In this document: one piece after another, positions 42,936-50,977 of the stretch
Layout of the letters: each line of letters starts with the position of its first letter
Numbering within the stretch: the first letter of the stretch is position 1
DNA from: Imperialibacter sp963977595
Lineage (GTDB): Bacteria > Bacteroidota > Bacteroidia > Cytophagales > Cyclobacteriaceae
NCBI RefSeq assembly: GCF_048007035.1
Contig: NZ_CP180355.1
Location: 2,294,001 to 2,358,000 of the forward strand
Length of the DNA: 64,000 nt
Reading direction: 5' to 3'
Made by a program: the position numbers and the translations under genes
The notes under the pieces: model-generated
Database searches by the model: none
What the model saw: the letters and a program-made list of their open reading frames with translations, nothing else
What the model was told of the DNA's origin: nothing

Positions 42936-44159
42936 TTGAATCTACCTCTATTCATCGCCAGGAAGTATTTCGTCTCCAAGAAAAAGAAGAATTTCATCAA
43001 TATCATCTCCATTATTTCTATGGTGGGGGTGGCCGTTGGCACCATGGCATTGATCATCGGGCTGTCATTTTTCAATGGGTTGGAGGATATTCTCAGAAAC
43101 CTGTACGGCACATTCGACTCACAGATAAAAGTAGAGGCTTCAAAGGGGAAAAGTTTTGTAGCTAACAAAAGCCTGATCGATTCAATAGCGGCCGTTCCGG
43201 GAGTGTCGATAGTGTCGGAAGTAATCGAAGACTTTGTGCTCATTTCCTACAACGACACCGACATGGTGGCCAAAATAAAGGGGGTTAGCGACAATTTCAT
43301 CAGTAACCACCGCTTTGATGAGCACCTTGTTCAGGGCGAACTCCTGCTCAAAAAAGACAACGCTCCAAGGGCTATCATTGGCCGTGGCATTCAGTACGCA
43401 CTTTCTATTTCAGCCAACAACGATTTCCTGGCATTACAACTTCATTATCCAAAAAATGTAAACCCGGGCTCGTTGAGCCCATCCAGCTATTTCAACAAGC
43501 AAAGCATTATGCCGGGTGGCTTTTTTGCCATTGAGAAGCAGTACGACGAGACCTACATCTTCGTCCCACTTGATTTTGCTGTTACCCTAACAGAATTTGG
43601 CAACAAAAGAACAAGCCTGGAGCTACAACTGAAGGAGGGTTTCACGCCAGAAACTGTGAAGCCGGCCTTACAAAAACTACTTGGCAACCAATTCAAAATC
43701 CAAACTTCAGAAGAGCAACACTCCGATCTGTTTAAAATACTGAAGTGGGAGAAGTTTTTCGTTTTTCTGACCTTCTCGTTTATTGTGGCTATTGCCTCAT
43801 TTAACATCTTCTTCTCGCTTTCCATGCTTGCCCTCGAAAAGAAAAGGGATGTGGCTATCCTCTATGCGCTTGGTGCCACAGATAAACTTATCAAGAGAAT
43901 TTTCGTGTCGGAAGGTGCACTTATCGGGCTTATCGGTGCCACCGTTGGCCTCGTGCTCGGACTTACTTTAAGTTATCTCCAGCAGCAGTTTGGAGTCGTT
44001 TCTTTGGGTATGCAAAGCTCCATTGTAGACGCCTATCCTGTGCTCATCGATCCCCTGGACGTTGCCGTTACCGCTGTGCTTTCTATCCTGGTCACCTTGC
44101 TTGCCTCCTACAGACCCGCCTACCTGGCCAGTAAATCAAAGTTTATCGCTGACTTGTGA
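42936..44159 (+). CDS. LolC/E-like ABC transporter permease (FtsX family)
   Basis: 407 residues from TTG 42936, needed to keep the typical opening NLPLFIARKYFVSKKKKNFI. Four transmembrane helices: one near the N-terminus (IISMVGVAVGTMALIIGLSF), then a large periplasmic MacB_PCD domain, then three in the C-terminal FtsX core (VFLTFSFIVAIASFNIFFSL, LIGLIGATVGLVLGLTL, AVLSILVTLLAS). This matches lipoprotein-releasing permeases that pass lipoproteins to LolA; a single Bacteroidota permease may do the work of LolC and LolE. The ATPase (LolD) is not adjacent. Confidence 0.88.
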   Translation: MNLPLFIARKYFVSKKKKNFINIISIISMVGVAVGTMALIIGLSFFNGLEDILRNLYGTFDSQIKVEASKGKSFVANKSLIDSIAAVPGVSIVSEVIEDFVLISYNDTDMVAKIKGVSDNFISNHRFDEHLVQGELLLKKDNAPRAIIGRGIQYALSISANNDFLALQLHYPKNVNPGSLSPSSYFNKQSIMPGGFFAIEKQYDETYIFVPLDFAVTLTEFGNKRTSLELQLKEGFTPETVKPALQKLLGNQFKIQTSEEQHSDLFKILKWEKFFVFLTFSFIVAIASFNIFFSLSMLALEKKRDVAILYALGATDKLIKRIFVSEGALIGLIGATVGLVLGLTLSYLQQQFGVVSLGMQSSIVDAYPVLIDPLDVAVTAVLSILVTLLASYRPAYLASKSKFIADL

Positions 44160-44167
44160 ACCCGTCA

Positions 44168-44201
44168 GCGGTTCATTTTTGCCGTATATAAAATGAATCG
44201 C
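44168..44201. terminator. Hairpin after the LolC/E-like permease gene
   Basis: GCGGTTCATTTT (44168-44179) pairs with AAAATGAATCGC (44190-44201) over 12 positions with one G-T wobble and a 10-base loop. It lies 8 bases past the stop. No T-run follows, so termination would be non-canonical, or the hairpin stabilises the 3' end. Confidence 0.45.
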
Positions 44202-44356
44202 CCTCGGCTGCTTCACCAATAAAGCTATCAATGTTTTAGTTTTCAACTGATTGGAGAAACTTCATTGATTTTAGAGTCAAACAGATTACAGAATTTTGAT
44301 GCTTATTTGACCGATAATGGTTAGTTTTCAGGTTTGAAAATTTTTTGAATCTATTA

Positions 44357-47302
44357 ATGAACGTTTCACCAGCAAAACCATTCAAATTAATTTATTCTCT
44401 GTTCCAGCACGAGTACCTCGGCTATTTGGCGGAATCGTTCGTGGTACAAGTAGATGAAAAAGGCAGGCTTTCTTTGGCTTCTCAAAATATTTCCTTCAAG
44501 AACGCACAGGAGTTTGCTGCCGGGCTGGACGAAGTCGATTACGAACTCATAAAGACGATGGACTCGATGCAGCAGGATGCGGTGGTGAGTCACTTTCATA
44601 AAAAAAAGATCAAGCCGGCTGAGTTCTTTTTGAAAACCTACGATACCGAAAAAGGAAACAAGCTACTACAGCAGGAAATTGAGCAGTACCTGGAAAGAAG
44701 GAGAGGAAAACTACTGCCCTTGATGGTGAACAAGGAGGTGTACGAAATGGGGCGAGATGGTGACCCTGCCTGGAAAAAGCTGGAATGGCAGAACGAACCG
44801 GCAACTGTTCTCTTCCACTTTAGGCGGAATGAAGAAAACACGCACTATTTCCCAACTTTAAAATTGAACGGCGAAAAGCTTGAGTTTAACAACAAGGGGG
44901 CCTACATAGTTAGCAAAAAGCCGGCCTGGATGGTGATGGACAATATGCTGTTCACCTTCAAAAAAGAAGTAGACGGCCATAAGCTAATGCCGTTTTTGAA
45001 CAAGAAATTTATTGTGATCCCCAAGTCGGTGGAGGATACTTACTACAGGAAGTTCGTCGCTCCGCTCGTTGCAGCTTTTGACGTATACGCCAAAGGCTTT
45101 ACCATCAACACCGTTAGCTTCCCCCCAAAGGCTGTTATCACTTTTTCTGAGCTTGCGTCAACAAAAGAGCTATCACTCTTTTCCGACGAGGGCAATGTGG
45201 CTGTGGCTGGTGACCCCAACGATGAAAAAATGCTATTTGAGCTCGTCTTTCAATACGGCCCGTACAAATTCAAAGCTGAAAATCTGACTGAAGTGAGTGT
45301 GTCGGTAGAGCAAAACGGAGACGACTACACATTTCACAGGGTCAACCGTGACCTGACGAGAGAACGGGAAATTATTGCCCTATTGAAAGAGTCGGGACTG
45401 GAGTTGAAGCATGCAAAGGCCACCCTGAACAAAGGGGAAGCATTCAGTTGGATGTCTTTTACCGCCCCTAAGCTGGCAGAGCTTGGGGTCAAGCTTCAGC
45501 AAAACCAAAAGGGAGACAAGCGGTACTTTATCGGTACTTCGCAAATCTCGATTGAGGTAAGAGAAAACATTGACTGGTTCGACATTTTTGCCACGGTTCG
45601 GTTCGGGGAGTTTGAAATACCGTTTCAAACCATCAGAAAGCACATCATTCGGAAACAAAGGGAAATCACGCTCCCCAATGGGGAAATCGCCGTCATCCCT
45701 GAAGCCTGGTTTACGGAATATTCAGAGCTTTTCAATTTTGCCGAAGATGGCAAAGCTGACGGAAGTGCCGTTTCACTCAAAAAACATCACCTGGCGCTGG
45801 TTAAGGAGTTGAGCAATAGCGACCTGGCTACCGTTACACTCAGCAGAAAACTGGAGAAGTTGCGGGGCTTTGAGGAGATCGAAGACTTCCCGGCCCCATT
45901 GCATTTTAAGGGCACGCTAAGGCCCTACCAGAAAGCTGGGTTCAATTGGCTAAGGTTCCTCAACAGCTACAACTTTGGTGGCTGCCTGGCAGACGACATG
46001 GGCCTGGGCAAAACCGTGCAGACGCTCGCAATGCTTCAAGCTGTGAAAGAAGAGCAAAACGGCAACACCGGCACCAGCTTGCTTGTCATGCCCACATCGC
46101 TTATCTACAATTGGGAAAAAGAAGCAATAAAGTTTACTCCCGGCCTCAAAGTGCTGAACTACACAGGCACACAGAGAGAGAAAGATGTGACCAAATTTGC
46201 CGATTACGACCTGGTGCTCACCAGCTACGGCATCGTGCGGCTTGACATCGACTTGCTGGAAAAGTTTTACTTCAATTACATTATACTTGATGAGTCTCAA
46301 GCCATTAAGAACCCTTCTTCCAACATTGCCAAGTCGGTAAAGAAACTTCGATCGAAGCACAAACTTATTCTGACAGGAACGCCGGTCGAAAACACTACGC
46401 TGGACTTGTGGTCGCAAATGAGCTTTATCAATCCTGGGCTTTTGGGAAATCAGGCTTTTTTCAAAAATGAGTTCCTTAACCCGATTGAAAAAAAGAACGA
46501 CGAAAAGAAGGTTCAGAAGCTTTACGCCATTATAAAACCGTTTATTCTGCGGAGGAAGAAAAACCAGGTAGCTACTGAGCTGCCTGAGAAAGTTGAGAAC
46601 GTTCAGTATTGCACCATGACTGCCATGCAGGAAGAGGAGTATGAAACAGCCAAGTCGCTGTTCAGAAACAAAATCATGGATCAGATAGAAACGGATGGCG
46701 TCAACAAGTCGCACATGATTTTGCTACAGGGCCTGACAAAGCTCCGGCAGATAGCCAACCACCCCAAGCTAGTTGATCCCGACTATGGTGGCGACTCAGG
46801 AAAGATGGAGGACGTGACCCACATGCTGGCAACAGCTGTCGGCAAAGATCATAAAATACTGGTTTTTAGCCAGTTTGTGAAGCATTTGGCTTTGCTGGAA
46901 AATTACCTGAAGGAAAACCGAATTACGTATTGCTATCTCGACGGCTCCACCAAAGACCGCCAGGCACAGGTAGAGAAGTTTCAAAATGATCCGTCTATTA
47001 AGGTGTTCCTAATTTCCCTGAAAGCAGGAGGTTTAGGCCTCAACTTAACCAAGGCCGACTACGTGTTCCTCCTCGACCCCTGGTGGAACCCGGCCGTGGA
47101 GGCACAGGCTGTGGACAGAGCGCACAGAATTGGGCAGGAAAACAAGGTCTTTACCTATAAATTCATCACCAAGAACACTGTAGAGGAGAAAATATTGGCA
47201 CTTCAGCAGTCAAAAATGAAGCTGGCTACGGAATTAATTAGCACGGAAGAGAGTTTTGTAAAAAATCTTTCGAAAGAAGATATCCAGAATCTATTAACCT
47301 AA
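44357..47302 (+). CDS. SNF2-family DNA-dependent ATPase / helicase
   Basis: 981 residues from ATG 44357; TTG 44345 is an alternative. The first 520 residues form the bacterial SNF2-associated region. The ATPase follows: LRPYQKAGFNWLRFL (Q motif), ADDMGLGKTVQTLA (Walker A), ILDESQAIKNPSS (DESQ box), LTGTPVENTTLDLWSQMSF, then helicase C with LISLKAGGLGLNLTKADYVF and WWNPAVEAQAVDRAHRIGQ. Such HepA/RapA-like proteins remodel protein-DNA or polymerase-DNA complexes. No defence or restriction genes are adjacent (DISARM/Drd-type context absent), so housekeeping is more likely. A 58-aa Cys protein follows after 12 bases. Confidence 0.94.
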   Translation: MNVSPAKPFKLIYSLFQHEYLGYLAESFVVQVDEKGRLSLASQNISFKNAQEFAAGLDEVDYELIKTMDSMQQDAVVSHFHKKKIKPAEFFLKTYDTEKGNKLLQQEIEQYLERRRGKLLPLMVNKEVYEMGRDGDPAWKKLEWQNEPATVLFHFRRNEENTHYFPTLKLNGEKLEFNNKGAYIVSKKPAWMVMDNMLFTFKKEVDGHKLMPFLNKKFIVIPKSVEDTYYRKFVAPLVAAFDVYAKGFTINTVSFPPKAVITFSELASTKELSLFSDEGNVAVAGDPNDEKMLFELVFQYGPYKFKAENLTEVSVSVEQNGDDYTFHRVNRDLTREREIIALLKESGLELKHAKATLNKGEAFSWMSFTAPKLAELGVKLQQNQKGDKRYFIGTSQISIEVRENIDWFDIFATVRFGEFEIPFQTIRKHIIRKQREITLPNGEIAVIPEAWFTEYSELFNFAEDGKADGSAVSLKKHHLALVKELSNSDLATVTLSRKLEKLRGFEEIEDFPAPLHFKGTLRPYQKAGFNWLRFLNSYNFGGCLADDMGLGKTVQTLAMLQAVKEEQNGNTGTSLLVMPTSLIYNWEKEAIKFTPGLKVLNYTGTQREKDVTKFADYDLVLTSYGIVRLDIDLLEKFYFNYIILDESQAIKNPSSNIAKSVKKLRSKHKLILTGTPVENTTLDLWSQMSFINPGLLGNQAFFKNEFLNPIEKKNDEKKVQKLYAIIKPFILRRKKNQVATELPEKVENVQYCTMTAMQEEEYETAKSLFRNKIMDQIETDGVNKSHMILLQGLTKLRQIANHPKLVDPDYGGDSGKMEDVTHMLATAVGKDHKILVFSQFVKHLALLENYLKENRITYCYLDGSTKDRQAQVEKFQNDPSIKVFLISLKAGGLGLNLTKADYVFLLDPWWNPAVEAQAVDRAHRIGQENKVFTYKFITKNTVEEKILALQQSKMKLATELISTEESFVKNLSKEDIQNLLT

Positions 47303-47314
47303 AAACCACTAGTA

Positions 47315-47491
47315 ATGACTGATCAGGAAAAAACCACCGTTGAAGGCGAAATCGCAACACTGGAAGGCAAGCTTACCGGCGACATGTTTCAAGACATGGA
47401 GATCAGGGATAAAATCCACAACCTCAAAATGACACTTGAGGGAGTCCGCCCGAGCAACTCGGAGTTTGAGTGCGTGGGCTGTGGGAGCTAA
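47315..47491 (+). CDS. Short protein with C-terminal CVGCGS motif
   Basis: 58 residues from ATG 47315 to TAA 47489-47491. It begins MTDQEKTTVEGEIATLEGKL, continues with TGDMFQDMEIRDKIHNLKM, and ends FECVGCGS. Predicted helical hairpin plus a terminal C-x2-C pair that could bind a metal or form a redox disulfide. It lies 12 bases after the SNF2 gene on the same strand, so probably co-transcribed. I think similar short CxGCGS-tailed proteins occur in other Bacteroidota, but this needs a search. Function unknown. Confidence 0.72.
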   Translation: MTDQEKTTVEGEIATLEGKLTGDMFQDMEIRDKIHNLKMTLEGVRPSNSEFECVGCGS

Positions 47492-47546
47492 TGATGCCCT
47501 TCAGTAATTTCTTCTGACCTGCCCATCCGCAACCGCTAGCCAGAAG

Positions 47547-48059
47547 CTAAAAGAGAGACGGCAGGTTAGGTTTGAACTTCCCACCTAAAAATTTATCAGC
47601 CACCAGCAACACAGCGATGGCCGTGGCAATCACCACGAGCTGAATAAGCGCTGGATTGTCGATTGTTTCGAGCATGGGAGCAAAGTCGAATGCTGGGAGT
47701 TCAGGAAGATAATTGGGCTCTACAGATGGGCTCTGTACCGTTTCCTGGAATAAAGGCAGTATGCTCAGTACAGCAGCAAACATTGCTGCAAAAATCCCCA
47801 GTGCCATCCAAAGAAGGCGATTGCTTTTACTGGCCCTGGCCTTTCCAGCCGCTATCCTATTCATGATGCCATCGGTGAAAAACACATCATCGAGCTCCAT
47901 CATGTTATGCCTGGCCATAAGCTTGTCGGCATTTTGCATGCTTATCAACTGCTTTTGCAAAACGCTGTCCTTGCTTATTTGCTTCTCCAGCTCTTTCCTC
48001 TCAGCGGCTGGAAGCTTATTTTCTAAATAGTCGAATAATCTTTGTTCCATGTTTTCCAT
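47547..48059 (-). CDS. Putative membrane anti-sigma factor
   Basis: 170 residues. The N-terminal 75 residues are cytoplasmic and helical (MEQRLFDYLENKLPAAERKEL), similar to zinc-less anti-sigma domains. Two transmembrane helices follow, about 85-105 (LLWMALGIFAAMFAAVLSIL) and 140-158 (LIQLVVIATAIAVLLVADKF). It starts 12 bases after the stop of an ECF sigma gene, the usual position of its antagonist. No His/Cys Zn site is visible. The role is inferred from context. Confidence 0.75.
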   Translation of the reverse strand: MENMEQRLFDYLENKLPAAERKELEKQISKDSVLQKQLISMQNADKLMARHNMMELDDVFFTDGIMNRIAAGKARASKSNRLLWMALGIFAAMFAAVLSILPLFQETVQSPSVEPNYLPELPAFDFAPMLETIDNPALIQLVVIATAIAVLLVADKFLGGKFKPNLPSLF

Positions 48060-48071
48060 TGCCTTTTCTTT

Positions 48072-48647
48072 TTAGGTCAATGAGGTTATTTCCTCCTGCA
48101 AGCACTTGCCCAACCATTCGGCCAGCTTTTTTCGTGCCCTGAAAATTTTTACTTTAACATTGTTGGGAGCAAACCCAGTAATTTTTTCAATCTCCTCCAG
48201 CGTCAGTTCCTGAAAGTAATATAGTGTAATCAAAAACGCATCATCCTCAGGCAGCCTTTCAATCGCCCTATTGATCCAGGCCCTCCTTTCCTTTTGCGAC
48301 AACAGTTCACTGGAGTTCATGCCGTCCGCATCCAAAACGCCCGAAGCCTTCTCAATATCTGTTTCAGGTAGTCTTTTTTTTCTCTTTTTACTTATAGCGG
48401 TGTTAAAAACAATTCTATAAAGCCATGTGCTGAATTTAGCGTCGCCTTTGAACGATGAAATATTGTTGTAGGCTTTAATAAAAGAGTCCTGTGCCACCTC
48501 CTGAGCATCTTCATGTGAGCACACCACCCTGAGAGCAAGCGTGTAAACATAGCTTTTGTGCCTGTCTACCAAATGGCGAAAGTAAGCAGACTCGCCCTTT
48601 TTGATAAAGGTGATTAGCTCCTCTTCTGTATAACTAGTTTCTGACAC
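48072..48647 (-). CDS. RNA polymerase ECF sigma-70 factor
   Basis: 191 residues from GTG 48647 (reads MSETSYTEEELITFIKKGE), chosen because it gives the standard length; the open frame runs to 48749 but with atypical residues. Region 2: FRHLVDRHKSYVYTLALRVV, HEDAQEVAQDSFIKAYNNI, FSTWLYRIVFNTAISKKRK. Region 4: RLPEDDAFLITLYYFQELTLEEIEKITGF plus VKVKIFRARKKLAEWL. This is the RpoE-like type rather than the SusC/FecR-linked type at 10986. Probably held inactive by the downstream membrane protein. Confidence 0.93.
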   Translation of the reverse strand: MSETSYTEEELITFIKKGESAYFRHLVDRHKSYVYTLALRVVCSHEDAQEVAQDSFIKAYNNISSFKGDAKFSTWLYRIVFNTAISKKRKKRLPETDIEKASGVLDADGMNSSELLSQKERRAWINRAIERLPEDDAFLITLYYFQELTLEEIEKITGFAPNNVKVKIFRARKKLAEWLGKCLQEEITSLT

Positions 48648-48650
48648 CGC

Positions 48651-48740
48651 CCCTATGACGCATCTTTGAGCACAGAAGTTACCGAAAAAAAATAATAAGT
48701 TTTCATTTGTAACCGCTGCCAATAGTGGGGCGTCATAGGG
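48651..48740. repeat. Widely spaced 11-bp inverted repeat bracketing the sigma leader
   Basis: CCCTATGACGC (48651-48661) and its exact reverse complement GCGTCATAGGG (48730-48740), 68 bases apart. They frame the region between the GTG start of the sigma gene and the divergent gene at 48763. The arms could pair in the sigma mRNA or bind a looping regulator. Eleven exact bases over this distance is unlikely by chance in a local search, but not impossible. Confidence 0.5.
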
Positions 48741-48762
48741 ACAAATCAAAACTTAAAATAAT

Positions 48763-49089
48763 ATGCACGGACCGGAAGTATTAATCCCATTAGCGTTGTT
48801 TACCTCCATTGCTATCACCATCATCTTTTGGAGGAAGTTTCTAAACGACGAGCGACTAGCCGCCATTGAAAAAGGCGCCGACCCCAATATTTTCAGAGGG
48901 AAGTCAACCAATAGCATTGCGCTTAAATTTGGCCTATTGTTTATTGGTGTAGGCTGCGGAATCTTATTTGGGGGGCTTATTGAAGGCTTCTTCAGAGACG
49001 AAGAGGTAGCCTATTTTTCCATGATTTTTATCTTTGGAGGAGCCGGACTTTTTATCTCACACAAAATGGAGCAGAAGGAGAACCAATAG
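48763..49089 (+). CDS. DUF6249-type small membrane protein
   Basis: 108 residues: one N-terminal transmembrane helix (VLIPLALFTSIAITIIFW), a short soluble stretch (LNDERLAAIEKGADPN), then two more helices (FGLLFIGVGCGILFGGLI, MIFIFGGAGLFISHKM). The ERLAAIEKG segment between helix 1 and helix 2 is common in Bacteroidota DUF6249 proteins encoded next to ECF sigma genes. Function unknown. Divergent from the sigma gene, so it may belong to its regulon. Confidence 0.78.
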   Translation: MHGPEVLIPLALFTSIAITIIFWRKFLNDERLAAIEKGADPNIFRGKSTNSIALKFGLLFIGVGCGILFGGLIEGFFRDEEVAYFSMIFIFGGAGLFISHKMEQKENQ

Positions 49090-49092
49090 TAT

Positions 49093-50019
49093 CTATTGGT
49101 TCCTTTTCTTGTTTACCTTGAAGTCGAAAACGTCTTCTCGTTTGTAATGACCCGTTACATCAAGGGTCATTTTTTCCTTTATAGCCTCCCGCAGGGGCAA
49201 CTCTACCTCAATCGTAGTTTCCAAATCGAAAATAGGCTCCCGGATGTGAAATCCATCAGGCCCCACCACACAACTCCCACCTTTCAGGAGCAAGCTTTCG
49301 GGGTTGGCTTTTAACTCTTCGGGAAGCTCAAAGGCTGGGGGGATATCTTTCGCTCTCAGTATCTGCCCAACCGCCAGCACAAAACACCGGCCCTCAAAAG
49401 CGTATTGACGGCTTGCTACCTGATGCATTTCGTGTACCGTGGGCCACAAAGCAATGTGAACCTGCTCGCCTGTTTCGTGCATGGCTTGCCTGGCAAGCGG
49501 CATCCAATGCTCCCAGCAAATGAGCCCGCCTACTCTTGCACCAGCCACTTCCGCTGACCGCAATCCGTTTCCATCACCGACACCATAGATCAATTTTTCC
49601 GTGAAAGTTGGCATCAGCTTTCGGTGGTGCACCACCAGCTCACCCGCCGGGCTAATAATAGCCATTGAATTATACAACGTACCATTGGCGCTTCCGCTAC
49701 CGGTTTTCTCATTGATTCCGATACATACAGCTATACCGAGGTCGGACGCAGCCTGTTGCAAAGCGGTCATTTCAGGCCCGTCGATCACTATCGCATTTTC
49801 ATGGGTTTTTGCGAAAACCTCTTTTGTTGGCTCGTGGTTCCACAGCGCAGCACCTGGGCAATAGTCGAGCCAGGCTGGGTAGCCACTTAGCCAGCTTTCT
49901 CCAAAAACGGCCAGCGCATTTCCACCGCTGGCCGCCTCTTTTATCAGCACAAGGGCTTTTTCCAAACTCCGCTTCTTGTTAAGATACTCGGGGGCGTGTT
50001 GAATAATGGCTACTTTCAT
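49093..50019 (-). CDS. Carbon-nitrogen hydrolase, nitrilase type
   Basis: 308 residues with the nitrilase catalytic triad: Glu41 (FGESWLSGYPAW), Lys134 (HRKLMPT) and Cys168 (GGLICWEHWMPLAR). The CWE string after the catalytic Cys is that of true nitrilases (branch 1) rather than amidases. It should turn organic nitriles into acids and ammonia; the natural substrate is unknown. It follows a LolA-like gene by 10 bases on the same strand, and the pairing looks coincidental in function. The stop lies 3 bases from the convergent DUF6249 gene. Confidence 0.92.
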   Translation of the reverse strand: MKVAIIQHAPEYLNKKRSLEKALVLIKEAASGGNALAVFGESWLSGYPAWLDYCPGAALWNHEPTKEVFAKTHENAIVIDGPEMTALQQAASDLGIAVCIGINEKTGSGSANGTLYNSMAIISPAGELVVHHRKLMPTFTEKLIYGVGDGNGLRSAEVAGARVGGLICWEHWMPLARQAMHETGEQVHIALWPTVHEMHQVASRQYAFEGRCFVLAVGQILRAKDIPPAFELPEELKANPESLLLKGGSCVVGPDGFHIREPIFDLETTIEVELPLREAIKEKMTLDVTGHYKREDVFDFKVNKKRNQ

Positions 50020-50029
50020 TTGACCACTG

Positions 50030-50746
50030 TCAGTTAAAAAAGCTATCGTTGAGGGGGTAGCCCAAAAGCACCTCGTCGTAGATCAGGTCGGCACTACCTT
50101 CTTCAGTGTCCATCACAAACACCGCCGGTACTTTCACTCCTCCCAGGTCCATGTATCTGAGGTACTTGATTTCCTGCACGTCTTTTTTTGACGACTTTGA
50201 CACACTGACAATTCTTTCCAGCACTATTTCGTAGGTTCCTTTATCAACTAAAAACTCCAATTGTGATTCTTCGGTGCCAGTTGCGAGCTTGTAAAATTCC
50301 CTGTTATTCCATTTTTCGGAGGACAAACTGAATTGACCATTTCCTGCCTCCCGCAAAGGCGACGTTGACCTTAGCATCCAAAGCAGGTCGAATGATTCCT
50401 TTCCCTCCAACTCCGTAGTAACACCACCATGCCTGCTGACGGCCCTTCCATTGGCATAGGTGTCCGTCCACTTCACTCTGCCCTGTGTCCACTCAATCTT
50501 TATCTTATCCGGAAACTTGAGATAAGCCACAAAGGTGGCCGGCTGCATGGTAAGCGGGACGTAGCGGCCCTTGATGCAAGCCGTACGAAGCTGCTGAAGA
50601 CTTGCCTCCCCGATCATGCCAAAATGTTTTTCAACTACCTGATTTTGTGCGAACAGCGTGGTGTGGACAAGAAAAATCAAGGTCAATACAAACCCCGCCG
50701 CAACAGGCCTGGGAAGATTTTCATGCGCAAAAAGAAGTTTTCTCAT
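50030..50746 (-). CDS. LolA-like periplasmic lipoprotein-carrier fold protein
   Basis: 238 residues with a signal peptide (GFVLTLIFLVHTTLFAQ). The mature chain has the open beta-barrel pattern of LolA (VAYLKFPDKIKIEWTQGRVKWTDTYANGR, LEFLVDKGTYEIVLERIVS, KYLRYMDLGGVKVPAVFVMD). It may carry lipoproteins to the outer membrane or belong to the wider LolA/LppX group. A TACTTTTG -7-like element (minus strand, 50757-50764) lies just upstream, almost at the ATG. Confidence 0.68.
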   Translation of the reverse strand: MRKLLFAHENLPRPVAAGFVLTLIFLVHTTLFAQNQVVEKHFGMIGEASLQQLRTACIKGRYVPLTMQPATFVAYLKFPDKIKIEWTQGRVKWTDTYANGRAVSRHGGVTTELEGKESFDLLWMLRSTSPLREAGNGQFSLSSEKWNNREFYKLATGTEESQLEFLVDKGTYEIVLERIVSVSKSSKKDVQEIKYLRYMDLGGVKVPAVFVMDTEEGSADLIYDEVLLGYPLNDSFFN

Positions 50747-50977
50747 AGTTATATGTCAAAAGTAGCAAAAACCAAACATTTCATGCTGTTGCTTTAATCA
50801 TATATAATATTGAATTAGTCCAATACAAAGCCCGAATTGTGACCATTTGACCGCATAGAGGACTTCCTTTTCGATTGAATTGCAGAAAAAAACATACATG
50901 TAAGGGGCAGCGACAGCTTCCGAAAACTGAGAGATGCCTACCCTTTAATTTTGAATCATACTTTACTCTCTCTGGTT

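Noticed and set aside
45950..46714. Minus-strand open frame of 254 codons opposite the SNF2 ATPase core
   Set aside because: Overlaps the conserved helicase motifs on the other strand; no recognisable domain.
44357..47302. SNF2 helicase as part of a phage-defence island
   Set aside because: No methylase, nuclease, phospholipase or other defence gene nearby; neighbours are housekeeping genes.
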